Positions 1 to 7,194 of a stretch of DNA of 8,193 nucleotides are shown one piece after another; the stretch's first letter is position 1, and every line of letters begins with the position of its first letter. Position numbers and translations under genes: made by a program. Below the pieces are notes generated by a model. The model saw only the letters and a program-made list of their open reading frames with translations. It was not told where the DNA came from and searched no databases. Source of the DNA: an uncultured Paracoccaceae bacterium (GTDB lineage: Bacteria; Pseudomonadota; Alphaproteobacteria; Rhodobacterales; Rhodobacteraceae); contig CALESR010000078.1 in assembly GCA_937907485.1 (NCBI GenBank), positions 1 to 8,193 of the forward strand, written 5' to 3'.

Positions 1-6
1 GCTCTG

Positions 7-62
7 AAAATATCCCGGGGGAGTCGCCGCTGGCGGCGACGGGGGCAGCGCCCCCTGCCCCC
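7..62 (-). terminator. Double GC-rich hairpin and T-run after the methyltransferase gene
   Basis: Two strong inverted repeats lie directly after the stop codon of the leftward methyltransferase gene. The first pairs 41-48 with 55-62 (8 bp, loop 49-54); 41-46 could instead pair with 50-55. The second pairs 23-30 with 33-40, a perfect 8-bp stem with a 2-nt loop. Read leftwards they are followed by a CCCGGG palindrome (14-19) and a short T-run (10-7). The T-run lies about 12 nt beyond the second stem, so this is not a textbook intrinsic terminator. From memory, similar arrangements (GC hairpin, then CCCCGGGATATTTT) recur between genes in Rhodobacteraceae, so it may be a dispersed repeat that also ends transcripts. 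The element may continue past the window edge. Confidence 0.55.
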
Positions 63-656
63 TCACCCCTTGCGCGCCACAAAGTCGATCAGCGCCGAGC
101 GGCCGGAATGGCCGCGCCCCTCCTGCACCTCGCGCTCATAGGTCGCCAGCCGCTCGATCTGCCAGCCGGGAAAGGCGGCGGTCAGGATCTCGGGCGTCCA
201 CATCTGCGCCGGATCGCGCGGGCCGCCGGTGCCAAGGGCCACCTGCTCGGGCGTATAGCCGTGCAGGGCGATGCGGCCGCCCGGCGCGGTGGCGCGGGCC
301 AGATCCGCCAGTTGGCGCGGCCGCCAGTCGAGGCTGGCGAACTGGATGAAGATGCCGATCACCAGATCAAAACGGCGCGACCAGTCCCAGTCTTCCCAGG
401 CGCAGACGCTGGTCTCCAGCGCCACCCCGGCGTGGGCGGCGAGGGCCTGGGCGCGGGTAACGGCGGTGGGCGCGAGGTCAAAGGACGCAACCTGCATCCC
501 GGCGCGCGCCAGATGCACAGCGTTTCGCCCCTCGCCATCGGCGGCGCTGAGCGCGCTGGCGCCCTGGGTCAGCAGCCACGGGTTTTCGGTCAGAAACTGC
601 GCGGGGTCGGTGCCGAACAGATACTCACCCGTGCTGCGATAGCGGTCTTCCCACAT
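63..656 (-). CDS. Class I SAM-dependent methyltransferase (TehB/NodS-like), substrate unknown
   Basis: A 197-residue, soluble, single-domain protein with a Rossmann-type SAM-binding fold. The N-terminus has the WEDRY...YLFGTDP..FL signature typical of this small methyltransferase subfamily. Motif I is the glycine-rich AADGEGRN (about 38-45), followed by the acidic residue ending strand 2 (D60 in SFDLAP). A later motif around 125-127 (APGG) precedes the LHGYTPEQ..LGTGGP segment (131-146), and the C-terminus ends HSGRSALIDFVARK. These features fit SAM-dependent methylation of a small molecule, but nothing identifies the substrate; the family is often annotated as tellurite-resistance-like without proof. 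The start has a good Shine-Dalgarno (GAGGG) that uses bases of the priA stop codon, so the gene is probably translated from the priA transcript. Its stop abuts a strong hairpin, consistent with being last in the operon. Confidence 0.88.
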   Translation of the reverse strand: MWEDRYRSTGEYLFGTDPAQFLTENPWLLTQGASALSAADGEGRNAVHLARAGMQVASFDLAPTAVTRAQALAAHAGVALETSVCAWEDWDWSRRFDLVIGIFIQFASLDWRPRQLADLARATAPGGRIALHGYTPEQVALGTGGPRDPAQMWTPEILTAAFPGWQIERLATYEREVQEGRGHSGRSALIDFVARKG

Positions 657-665
657 GATCCCTCA
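657..665 (-). promoter_or_regulatory. Shine-Dalgarno overlapping the priA stop codon
   Basis: On the minus strand the junction reads TGAGGGATCATG. The priA stop (TGA) contributes its last two bases to a GAGGG Shine-Dalgarno, and six bases separate the stop from the methyltransferase ATG. The arrangement suggests ribosomes finishing priA re-initiate on the methyltransferase gene. It also supports the ATG at 656-654 as the true start. Confidence 0.6.
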
Positions 666-2855
666 CCAAAAGCTTTGCGGGTCGATATCGACCGCGATGC
701 GGGTATCGCCCGGCAGCCGCAGGGGCGCAAGCCAGGCGCGGATCGCCGCCTGCAGCGGGGCGCCGCGTGGGGCCTTGACCAGCAGGCGCACCCGGTGGCG
801 GCCGCGCACCCGCGCGATGGGGGCGGGCGCCGGGCCAAAGACCATCGCGCCCAGCCGTTGCAGCGGGTCGGTATGTTCGGCCAGCGTATTGCCCGCCGCA
901 AAGGCCTGCTCCAGCACGGTCGAGGACAGGATGATCCCGGCCAGCCGCCCATAGGGCGGCATGCCCAGCGCCTGCCGCTCGGCGGCTTCGGCGCGCCAGA
1001 AGCCCTCGTCATCGCCACTGAGGATCGCCTGAATCACCGGATGGTCGGGCTGGTGGGTCTGCAGCAGCGCCAGCCCCGGTTTTTCATGCCGCCCGGCGCG
1101 GCCCGCCACCTGTCGGATCAGCTGAAAAGTGCGCTCGGCGGCGCGCAGGTCGCCGCCGTGCAGGCCCAGATCGGCGTCGATCACCCCCACCAACGTCAGA
1201 TGGGGAAAGTTGTGCCCCTTGGCCACCAGTTGCGTGCCGACGATGATGTCGGCGCCATTGGCGGCGATGGCGGCGATCTGCTCCTTCAGCGCGCGGGCCG
1301 AGTGAAAGAGGTCGGACGACAGCACCGCCACCCGCGCCTCGGGCCAGAGGGCGCGGACCTCTTCCTCCAGCCGCTCCACCCCCGGCCCGATGGGATGCAT
1401 CGCGCCCTCGGTGTGGCACTGCGGGCAGGCATGCGGGATCGGCGCGGTGGCGCCGCATTGATGGCACATCAGCCGGTTGAGGAAGCGGTGTTCCACCATG
1501 CGCGCGTCGCAGTGTTCGCACTGGATCTGATGGCCACAGGCGCGGCAGGTGGTGACCGGGGCATAGCCCCGGCGGTTGAGGAACAGCAGCGATTGTTCGC
1601 CAAGCGCCAACCGGGCGGTGACCTCGGCCTGCAGCGAGGCGCAGATCCAGCGGCCATGCGCCTGCTTTTCGGCCCGCAGATCCAGCGCGCGCATCTGCGG
1701 CAGGTCGGCGACGCCAAAGCGCGCGGTCAGGTCGAGGCGCTGATACTTGCCCGAGTCGGCATTGGCCCAGGTTTCCAGGCTGGGCGTGGCTGAGGCCAGC
1801 ACCACCTGCGCCCCCGCCAGCGATGCGCGCAGAACCGCCATGTCGCGGGCGTTGTAAAGCACGCCTTCCTCTTGTTTATACGACGAATCGTGTTCCTCAT
1901 CGACGACGATCAGCCCCAGATCGCGGTAGGGCAGGAACAGCGCCGAGCGTGCGCCGACCACCAGCCCGACGCGCCCCTCGCCCGCCATGCGCCACAGGCG
2001 GCGGCGTTCGGTCATCGTGGCGCCCGAATGCCATTCGCCGGGGCGCGCGCCGAAACGGGCCTCGACACGCTCCAAGAACCCCTCGGTCAGGCCGATTTCC
2101 GGCAGCAAGACCAAGGCCTGCCGCCCCTGCCGCAGGCATTCGGCGACGGCCTCCAGATAGACCTCGGTCTTGCCGGACCCCGTCACCCCTTTGAGCAGCG
2201 TCACGCCAAAGGCGCCCGCGCGGTCGCGCAGGGCCTGGGCCGCGGCGGCCTGATCCTCGTTCAGCGCCTTGCCGTCGCGCGCCGGGTCGAGGGGGGGATA
2301 GGGCTGGTCCTTGGGCGCCTCGCCCTCGATCAGCGCGCCCTGCGCCGCCATCGTGTGCACCACCGGGCCACTGACCCCGGCGGCGCGGGTGATCTCGCCC
2401 AGCGTCAGCGCCGCACCGCCATAGGCGGTAAAGGTGTCGAGCACGCGCTGGCGGGCCTCGGTCATGCGGGCGGGGGCCTCGCCGGGGCGAAAGACGCGGA
2501 TCGTCGCCGGACCGGAAAACAGCCCCGGCGCGCGGGTGGCCAGAAACAGCATCAGCGGCAAGGGCGTCAGGGTGTATTCGGCGGCGCGGGCCAGAAAGAG
2601 GCGCAGCTCATCGCGCATCGGCGGCACATCCAGCACCCGCAGCACGGCGCGCAGCTTGGCCAGCGGCACCTCGCCGGTGGCCGGACCCCAGACGCAGCCC
2701 AGCACCCTGCGCGGACCCAGCGGCACCTCGACAAAATCGCCGGTGACGGTGCCGCCCTCGGGCGCGCGGTAATCCAGCAGCCGGTCCAGCGGTTGCGTGG
2801 TCAGCACCGCCAGCGGCTGACCGGGGGCAAAGAACTGGACCTCAGGCTGATCCAC
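663..2855 (-). CDS. priA: Primosomal protein N' (replication restart helicase PriA)
   Basis: PriA is a 3'-to-5' superfamily 2 DNA helicase that recognises stalled or collapsed forks and reloads the replicative helicase. The 730 residues match the usual family length. Order: N-terminal 3'-end-binding domain (about 1-105), winged-helix linker (about 115-180), helicase lobe 1 with Walker A GVTGSGKT (223-230), DEEH box (319-322) and SATPS motif III (355-359). Next comes the zinc module with all eight cysteines in four CxxC pairs (437/440, 446/449, 464/467, 477/480). Lobe 2 carries VGTQLVAKGHNFP (539-551) and QVAGRAGR (582-589), followed by the C-terminal domain. The open frame runs far upstream, antisense to the next genes, so the start must be chosen. 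GTG at 2855-2853 gives MDQPEVQFFAPGQPLAVL, the expected PriA N-terminus, with AAAGGA about 10 nt upstream. It is divergent from the transaldolase gene and followed by a methyltransferase gene. Confidence 0.97.
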   Translation of the reverse strand: MDQPEVQFFAPGQPLAVLTTQPLDRLLDYRAPEGGTVTGDFVEVPLGPRRVLGCVWGPATGEVPLAKLRAVLRVLDVPPMRDELRLFLARAAEYTLTPLPLMLFLATRAPGLFSGPATIRVFRPGEAPARMTEARQRVLDTFTAYGGAALTLGEITRAAGVSGPVVHTMAAQGALIEGEAPKDQPYPPLDPARDGKALNEDQAAAAQALRDRAGAFGVTLLKGVTGSGKTEVYLEAVAECLRQGRQALVLLPEIGLTEGFLERVEARFGARPGEWHSGATMTERRRLWRMAGEGRVGLVVGARSALFLPYRDLGLIVVDEEHDSSYKQEEGVLYNARDMAVLRASLAGAQVVLASATPSLETWANADSGKYQRLDLTARFGVADLPQMRALDLRAEKQAHGRWICASLQAEVTARLALGEQSLLFLNRRGYAPVTTCRACGHQIQCEHCDARMVEHRFLNRLMCHQCGATAPIPHACPQCHTEGAMHPIGPGVERLEEEVRALWPEARVAVLSSDLFHSARALKEQIAAIAANGADIIVGTQLVAKGHNFPHLTLVGVIDADLGLHGGDLRAAERTFQLIRQVAGRAGRHEKPGLALLQTHQPDHPVIQAILSGDDEGFWRAEAAERQALGMPPYGRLAGIILSSTVLEQAFAAGNTLAEHTDPLQRLGAMVFGPAPAPIARVRGRHRVRLLVKAPRGAPLQAAIRAWLAPLRLPGDTRIAVDIDPQSFW

Positions 2856-2933
2856 GGGGCAAAAGTCCTTTCGGGCGGGGGTGCAATAGGGTATGACGCG
2901 CCCGAACCCCCTGCGCAACCAATAGAGCCCCCG
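2856..2933. promoter_or_regulatory. Divergent promoter region between priA and transaldolase
   Basis: Only 78 bp separate the two outward-facing starts, so promoters for both should lie here or just inside the genes. The priA Shine-Dalgarno (AAAGGA) is at 2871-2866. Leftward, a weak TTGCGC box (about 2919-2914) is followed 19 nt later by TACCCT. Rightward, TATGAC near 2893 could be a -10, but no good -35 is visible. The transaldolase start is preceded only by a poor Shine-Dalgarno (AGAG, about 2924-2927). The individual boxes are guesses; the divergent layout is what is directly seen. Confidence 0.35.
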
Positions 2934-3587
2934 ATGAAATTCTTTGTCGATACCGCCGATGTGGCCGCGATCCGCGACCTGCACGCCCTTGGCATGGTCG
3001 ATGGCGTGACCACCAACCCCTCGCTGATCCTGAAATCCGGCCGTGACATTCTGGAGGTCACCCGCGAGATCTGCTCGTTCGTCGAGGGGCCGGTGTCGGC
3101 CGAGGTCGTGGCGCTGCACGCCGATGCGATGATCGCCGAGGGCCGCAAGCTGGCCGAGATCGCGCCGAACATCGCCGTCAAGCTGCCGCTGACCTGGGAC
3201 GGGTTGAAAGCCTGCAAGGTCTTGTCGGACGAAGGAAAAATGGTCAACGTGACCCTGTGCTTCAGCGCCAATCAGGCGCTGCTGGCGGCCAAGGCGGGTG
3301 CGACCTTCATCAGCCCCTTCATCGGGCGGCTCGATGACATCAACCTCGACGGCATGGAATTGATCGGCAATATCCGCACGATCTATGACAATTATGGCTT
3401 CGAGACGCAGATCCTCGCGGCCTCGATCCGCACGGTGAACCATGTGACGCAGGCCGCGCTGGTCGGCGCCGACGTGATGACCGCCCCGCCCGAGGTGATC
3501 CGCAAACTGGCGCAGCACCCCTTGACCGATGCCGGTCTGGCGCAGTTCATGAAGGACTGGGAAAAGACCGGGCAGACAATTCTCTGA
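2934..3587 (+). CDS. tal: Transaldolase of the small FSA/TalC (MipB) family
   Basis: A 217-residue cytosolic TIM-barrel Schiff-base aldolase, the normal length of this short family. Transaldolase moves a dihydroxyacetone unit between sugar phosphates in the non-oxidative pentose phosphate pathway; close relatives are called fructose-6-phosphate aldolase. Visible signatures are MKFFVDTADV at the N-terminus, GVTTNPSL (24-31) and the Schiff-base lysine in AVKLPLT (K83, matching K85 of E. coli FSA). Also present are NVTLCFSANQA (105-115), SPFIGRLDD (127-135) and LAASIR (161-166). Position 129 is Phe, where E. coli FSA has Tyr131. Phe at this site is associated with transaldolase rather than free aldolase activity, so automatic naming as fructose-6-phosphate aldolase would be doubtful. 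The ATG opens the family N-terminus directly. DUF484-xerC follow 42 bp downstream on the same strand. Confidence 0.95.
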   Translation: MKFFVDTADVAAIRDLHALGMVDGVTTNPSLILKSGRDILEVTREICSFVEGPVSAEVVALHADAMIAEGRKLAEIAPNIAVKLPLTWDGLKACKVLSDEGKMVNVTLCFSANQALLAAKAGATFISPFIGRLDDINLDGMELIGNIRTIYDNYGFETQILAASIRTVNHVTQAALVGADVMTAPPEVIRKLAQHPLTDAGLAQFMKDWEKTGQTIL

Positions 3588-3592
3588 TCTGG

Positions 3593-3598
3593 TATAAG
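3593..3598 (+). promoter_or_regulatory. Possible -10 box for the DUF484-xerC unit
   Basis: TATAAG lies just after the transaldolase stop and about 31 nt before the DUF484 ATG, matching five of six bases of the sigma-70-type -10 consensus. No convincing -35 is seen at 16-18 nt upstream; the best upstream match, CAGACA at 3573-3578, is only 14 nt away. No terminator separates the genes, so read-through from the transaldolase promoter is equally possible. Confidence 0.25.
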
Positions 3599-3629
3599 AC
3601 CGCCAAAGGGCCACAAGATCGGGGATGAC

Positions 3630-4345
3630 ATGTCGGTGACCGGACCCGCGACCCACGCGACACCGCAGGACGACTGGCGCCGTCTGGTGCTGGCCGATCC
3701 CGGCCTCGTGCTCGACGATCCCGAACTGATGCGCGCCCTCGTGCTGACCTCGGAACGGGCGATGGGCGGCAATGTCGTCGATCTGCGCGGCATGGCGATG
3801 GAGCGGCTGGAGCATCGGCTGGCGCGGCTGGAGGACACCCACCGCGCCGTCATCGCCGCCGCCTATGAGAACCTGTCCTCGACCAACCAGTTGCACCGCG
3901 CGCTGCTCAAACTGCTCGACGCGGGCAAGTTCGAGGATTTCGTCCTCGATCTGGGCGGCGAGGTGGCGGATATCCTGCGGGTCGAGGCGATCCGGCTGGT
4001 GCTGGAAAGCCCCGAAGGCGCCGGTGGCGGGCTGGGCAAGCTGGATCAGGTGCTGCGCGTGCGGCCGCCGGGTTATGTCGAGGCCTATATGAGCGCCGGT
4101 CGCCCGGTGCCGTCGCGGCCCATCGTGCTGCGGCAGGGCACGCCGCCCTCCAGCGGGCCTTATGGCGAGGTGGCGGCCGATCTGCGGTCCGAGGCGCTGA
4201 TGCGGCTCGATCTGGGCAAGGGGCGGCTGCCGGGCATGCTGGCGATGGGGTCCGAAGACCCGCATCGGTTCAAGCCGGGTCAGGGCACCGATCTGATTTC
4301 CTTTTTCACCGGGGCTTTCGAGCGCATCCTGCAGCGCTGGCTGGC

Positions 4346-4349
<4 letters not shown>
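3630..4349 (+). CDS. DUF484 family protein
   Basis: A 239-residue soluble protein of the DUF484 family, which is related to GAF domains and commonly encoded next to xerC in Proteobacteria. Its biochemical role is unknown. The N-terminal part has the DDWRRLVLADPGLVLDDPELM segment (about 14-34), then a charged helical stretch likely to form a coiled coil (about 52-85, with MERLEHRLARLEDTH). A GAF-like domain follows (about 88-239), ending in SEDPHRFKPGQGTDLISFF (208-226), the most family-specific signature. There are no membrane segments. The ATG has GGGGA upstream. The stop codon overlaps the xerC start as ATGA, so the two are probably translationally coupled, which hints at a role alongside XerC. 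A regulatory or accessory function is only inference. Confidence 0.9.
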
Positions 4350-5296
<947 letters not shown>

Positions 5297-5340
5297 GGCC
5301 ACACGCCGCTGTGATTGAACCGGCGCGCGCCCCCGCACGA

Positions 5341-5352
5341 CCCAAGGGCAAA
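5341..5352 (+). repeat. 12-bp direct repeat, copy 1
   Basis: CCCAAGGGCAAA is identical to 5550-5561. This copy lies about 40 bp before the small exported-peptide gene. Its function is unknown; a regulator site, a remnant of a local duplication, or chance are all possible. Confidence 0.4.
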
Positions 5353-5353
5353 G

Positions 5354-5369
5354 GCGGCCTCAGGGCCGC
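5354..5369. repeat. Small hairpin in the leader of the small ORF
   Basis: GCGGCC (5354-5359) and GGCCGC (5364-5369) form a perfect 6-bp stem with a 4-nt loop. On the plus strand it is followed by AAAAGA rather than a T-run, so it is not a normal intrinsic terminator for xerC. It could shape the leader upstream of the 5393 ATG. Confidence 0.3.
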
Positions 5370-5392
5370 AAAAGACCCCGGGGGACGCCGAT

Positions 5393-5542
5393 ATGAACCG
5401 CAGCAGCCTTGTCCTTGTCCGCATCGCGCTGGTGCTGGGCCTCAACGCGCTGGGCGCGCTGGCCAGCCCGGCGATGGCGGCGGACGGCCCCCCGCCCTGC
5501 CCCTGCATCGCCGAGGCGCCGCGCGGCCACCGGCTGACCTGA
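5393..5542 (+). CDS. Putative small exported peptide with signal sequence
   Basis: A 49-codon frame begins with a Shine-Dalgarno-like GGGGGA about 7 nt before the ATG. The predicted product has a classic Sec signal peptide: a positively charged start (MNRSSLVLVR), a hydrophobic core (IALVLGLNALGAL) and an AxA-type cleavage site (SPAMA|ADG, after about residue 29). The mature part would be only about 20 residues, proline-rich with a Cys-Pro-Cys. Nearly every codon ends in G or C, as in the neighbouring genes, which supports real coding. I do not recognise a family. The CPC could bind metal or form a disulfide, but that is speculation. It is not a lipoprotein, because no lipobox precedes the cysteines. 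A chance frame in GC-rich DNA remains possible. Confidence 0.45.
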   Translation: MNRSSLVLVRIALVLGLNALGALASPAMAADGPPPCPCIAEAPRGHRLT

Positions 5543-5549
5543 ACCCGCG

Positions 5550-5561
5550 CCCAAGGGCAAA
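5550..5561 (+). repeat. 12-bp direct repeat, copy 2
   Basis: CCCAAGGGCAAA is identical to 5341-5352. This copy lies just after the small ORF stop and about 41 bp before the pcs ATG, so the two copies sit at similar distances ahead of successive starts. Confidence 0.4.
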
Positions 5562-5602
5562 CTTCTGATTGCCTCGCGGCCACATTCAGGCCAGATAGAC
5601 CC

Positions 5603-6298
5603 ATGTACCAGACGTTTCGCGCCTATTCCGTCCACATGTTCACCGCCACCGGGGCGGTGTTTGCCATGCTGGCGATGCTGGCCGCGGTCGAGCAAAACTG
5701 GTCGCTGATGTTCCTGTGGCTGGTGGTGGCGCTGATCGTCGATGGCATCGACGGACCGATGGCGCGCAAATACGACGTCAAGACCAAGGCGCCGATCATC
5801 GACGGCATCCTGCTGGACCTCATCATCGACTATCTGACCTATGTGTTCATCCCGGCCTTTGCGCTGTTCAACTCGGGCCTGCTGCCCGGCTGGACCGGCT
5901 GGATCGCCATCATCGTCATCACCTTTGCCTCGGTGCTGTATTTCGCCGACACACGGATGAAGACGGCGGATTATTCCTTCTCGGGCTTTCCGTCGTGCTG
6001 GAACATGGTGGCGGTGGTGGTCTTTGCCACCAGGCCGGATTTCTGGGTCATTCTGGGGCTGGTGGTCGCGCTGTCGGTGACGATGTTCCTGCGGGTCAAG
6101 TTCGTGCATCCGGTGCGCACCCAGCGCTGGCGGGCGCTGACCCTGCCGGTGGCGCTGGGCTGGATCGGCCTTGCCGCCTGGGCGGCGGTCTGCGATTTTT
6201 CGCAACCGGCGCCGGTGACGCTGGCCCTGATCGCCACCAGCCTTTACCTGCTGGTCGCGGGCGCCGTGCAGCAGGTGATGTTCCGCGAGACGCTCTAG
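5603..6298 (+). CDS. pcs: Phosphatidylcholine synthase (CDP-diacylglycerol-choline O-phosphatidyltransferase)
   Basis: An inner-membrane enzyme that joins choline to CDP-diacylglycerol to make phosphatidylcholine in one step (EC 2.7.8.24), a route found mainly in host-associated and alphaproteobacterial lineages. The 231 residues are almost entirely hydrophobic helices, about eight membrane segments. The CDP-alcohol phosphatidyltransferase motif is complete: D47, D50-G51, A54-R55, G68, D72 and D76. Several segments resemble, from memory, Sinorhizobium meliloti Pcs: RAYSVHMFTATG near the N-terminus, ALIVDGIDGPMARK, YVFIPAFALF, FADTRMKT, FSGFPSCWNM and FVHPVR. These separate it from phosphatidylglycerol or phosphatidylserine synthases. 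The ATG fits the expected N-terminus, though its Shine-Dalgarno is weak. The gene converges on the EamA transporter, and the two stop codons overlap. Whether it shares a promoter with the small upstream ORF is unclear. Confidence 0.93.
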   Translation: MYQTFRAYSVHMFTATGAVFAMLAMLAAVEQNWSLMFLWLVVALIVDGIDGPMARKYDVKTKAPIIDGILLDLIIDYLTYVFIPAFALFNSGLLPGWTGWIAIIVITFASVLYFADTRMKTADYSFSGFPSCWNMVAVVVFATRPDFWVILGLVVALSVTMFLRVKFVHPVRTQRWRALTLPVALGWIGLAAWAAVCDFSQPAPVTLALIATSLYLLVAGAVQQVMFRETL

Positions 6299-7131
6299 AC
6301 CCGCGTCAACACCACGCCGACCACGATCAGCAGCGCCGCCAGCGCCTTGCCGCGGTCCATCCTCTCGCCAAACCACAGCCAGCCGATCAGCACCGCGAAC
6401 AGGATCGAGGTCTCGCGCAGCGCGCCCACCAGCGCGATCGGCGCCAGCGTCATCGCCCAGACGGCAATCGCATAAGCGCCGAAACTGGCCGCCGCCGCCA
6501 CCGAGCCCAGCGCCCAGGCCCGCGGATCGCGCGTCAGGATGCGCCGCCCGCGCAGCGCCAGCACCACCGGCGCATAGCTGAACGCCAGCAGCAGCATCAG
6601 CCAGGCGACATAGGCCACCGGCGCCCCAGAGGCGCGCGCCCCCATGCCATCCGACAGCGTATAGCCCGCCGTCGCACAGGCCGCCCCCAGCGCATAGGGC
6701 AACAACCGCCGGGATTCGCCATGGGTCAGCACGCCGTGCGCCATCAGCCCGATGCCCCCGCCCAGCACCAGCACCCCGGCCAACTCGCCCCAGGCCAGCG
6801 CCTCGTCCAGCGCCAGCAGGCTGAAGCCCAGCACCAGCACCGGCGCCGCCCCCCGCGCAATGGGATAGACCCGGCTGAGGTCGCCCTGCTCATAGGCCAG
6901 ACCGAGGAACAACTGATAGGCCGTGTGGATCGCCACCGACAGCAGCAACCAGGGCCAGGCCCCCGCCGCGGGCAGCGGCAGCGCCAGCGCCACCGCCCCG
7001 CCCAGCACGGCATTGGCCAGCGTCATCACCAGCATCGCCGAGGGCTTGTCCAGTCCGGTCTTGATGATCGCGTTCCAGCCCGCATGCAGCAAAGCCGCCA
7101 GCATCACCGCCAGAAAGACGCCAAAGCCCAT
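6295..7131 (-). CDS. EamA/DMT-family membrane transporter
   Basis: A 278-residue protein with about ten hydrophobic helices arranged as two EamA repeats, typical of drug/metabolite transporters in the inner membrane. Recognisable segments are LHAGWNAIIK (15-24) in the first helix, YQLFLGLAYEQGDLSRVYPIARG (72-94) and GALRETSILFAVLIGWLWFGER (236-257), where the paired E-R and FGE features mark the second repeat. Members export or import amino acids, nucleotides or other small metabolites; the substrate cannot be told here. The frame could also start at a TTG five codons upstream (7146-7144), but the ATG at 7131-7129 is preferred because it opens the first helix and the TTG has no Shine-Dalgarno. 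It is downstream of ogt on the same strand, with a 63-bp gap. Its stop shares the CTAG with the pcs stop. Confidence 0.88.
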   Translation of the reverse strand: MGFGVFLAVMLAALLHAGWNAIIKTGLDKPSAMLVMTLANAVLGGAVALALPLPAAGAWPWLLLSVAIHTAYQLFLGLAYEQGDLSRVYPIARGAAPVLVLGFSLLALDEALAWGELAGVLVLGGGIGLMAHGVLTHGESRRLLPYALGAACATAGYTLSDGMGARASGAPVAYVAWLMLLLAFSYAPVVLALRGRRILTRDPRAWALGSVAAAASFGAYAIAVWAMTLAPIALVGALRETSILFAVLIGWLWFGERMDRGKALAALLIVVGVVLTRV

Positions 7132-7162
7132 GATCCACGCCCGCAAGGAACAGATGCGGACC

Positions 7163-7191
7163 GTCAGATCACAGTTTCATGACAGTGCCAA
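7163..7191 (-). promoter_or_regulatory. Possible promoter before the EamA gene
   Basis: On the minus strand TTGGCA (7191-7186) matches five of six bases of a -35 box. Seventeen bases later TCTGAC (7168-7163) matches the -10 consensus poorly (three of six). The 8-bp sequence TCAGATCA occurs twice, at 7164-7171 and 7195-7202, 31 bp apart or about three helical turns; such spacing can mark a dimeric regulator site. The second copy overlaps the ogt stop. Read-through from the ogt operon is an alternative. Confidence 0.25.
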
Positions 7192-7194
7192 GGC

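Larger units (their letters stand above)
5297..5602 (+). other. 306-bp region between xerC and pcs
   Basis: No large gene fits here on either strand. The region holds a plausible small gene for an exported peptide (5393-5542), two copies of CCCAAGGGCAAA (5341-5352 and 5550-5561), a 6-bp-stem hairpin (5354-5369) and a 10-bp palindrome GGCGCGCGCC (5322-5331). I see no T-run terminator for xerC and no well-spaced -35/-10 pair for pcs. The pcs start at 5603 has only a weak Shine-Dalgarno-like AGATAG upstream. Confidence 0.5.

Noticed and set aside
108..1793. 561-codon plus-strand open frame antisense to the methyltransferase and priA
   Set aside because: The composition is low-complexity (Arg, Gly, Gln, Ala), it spans two well-supported genes, and it has no family resemblance; it is an antisense shadow of GC-rich codons.
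1872..2933. Plus-strand extension upstream of the transaldolase in the same frame, antisense to priA
   Set aside because: The family N-terminus begins at the ATG at 2934. The upstream part is Gln/Gly/Arg-rich antisense sequence without a domain, so this is not a fusion.
2856..4265. Long minus-strand open frame continuing priA upstream, antisense to the transaldolase and DUF484 genes
   Set aside because: The PriA domain begins at the GTG at 2855 and the full 730-residue family length is already reached. The upstream translation is Gln/Arg/His-rich with no recognisable domain, as expected opposite GC-biased genes.
5354..5369. Intrinsic terminator for xerC
   Set aside because: The stem is only 6 bp and is followed by AAAAGA, not a T-run, on the plus strand.
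5716..7182. 488-codon plus-strand frame crossing the end of pcs and the antisense of the transporter
   Set aside because: It overlaps two clear membrane-protein genes in other frames, and its translation is repetitive His/Gln/Arg-rich sequence.
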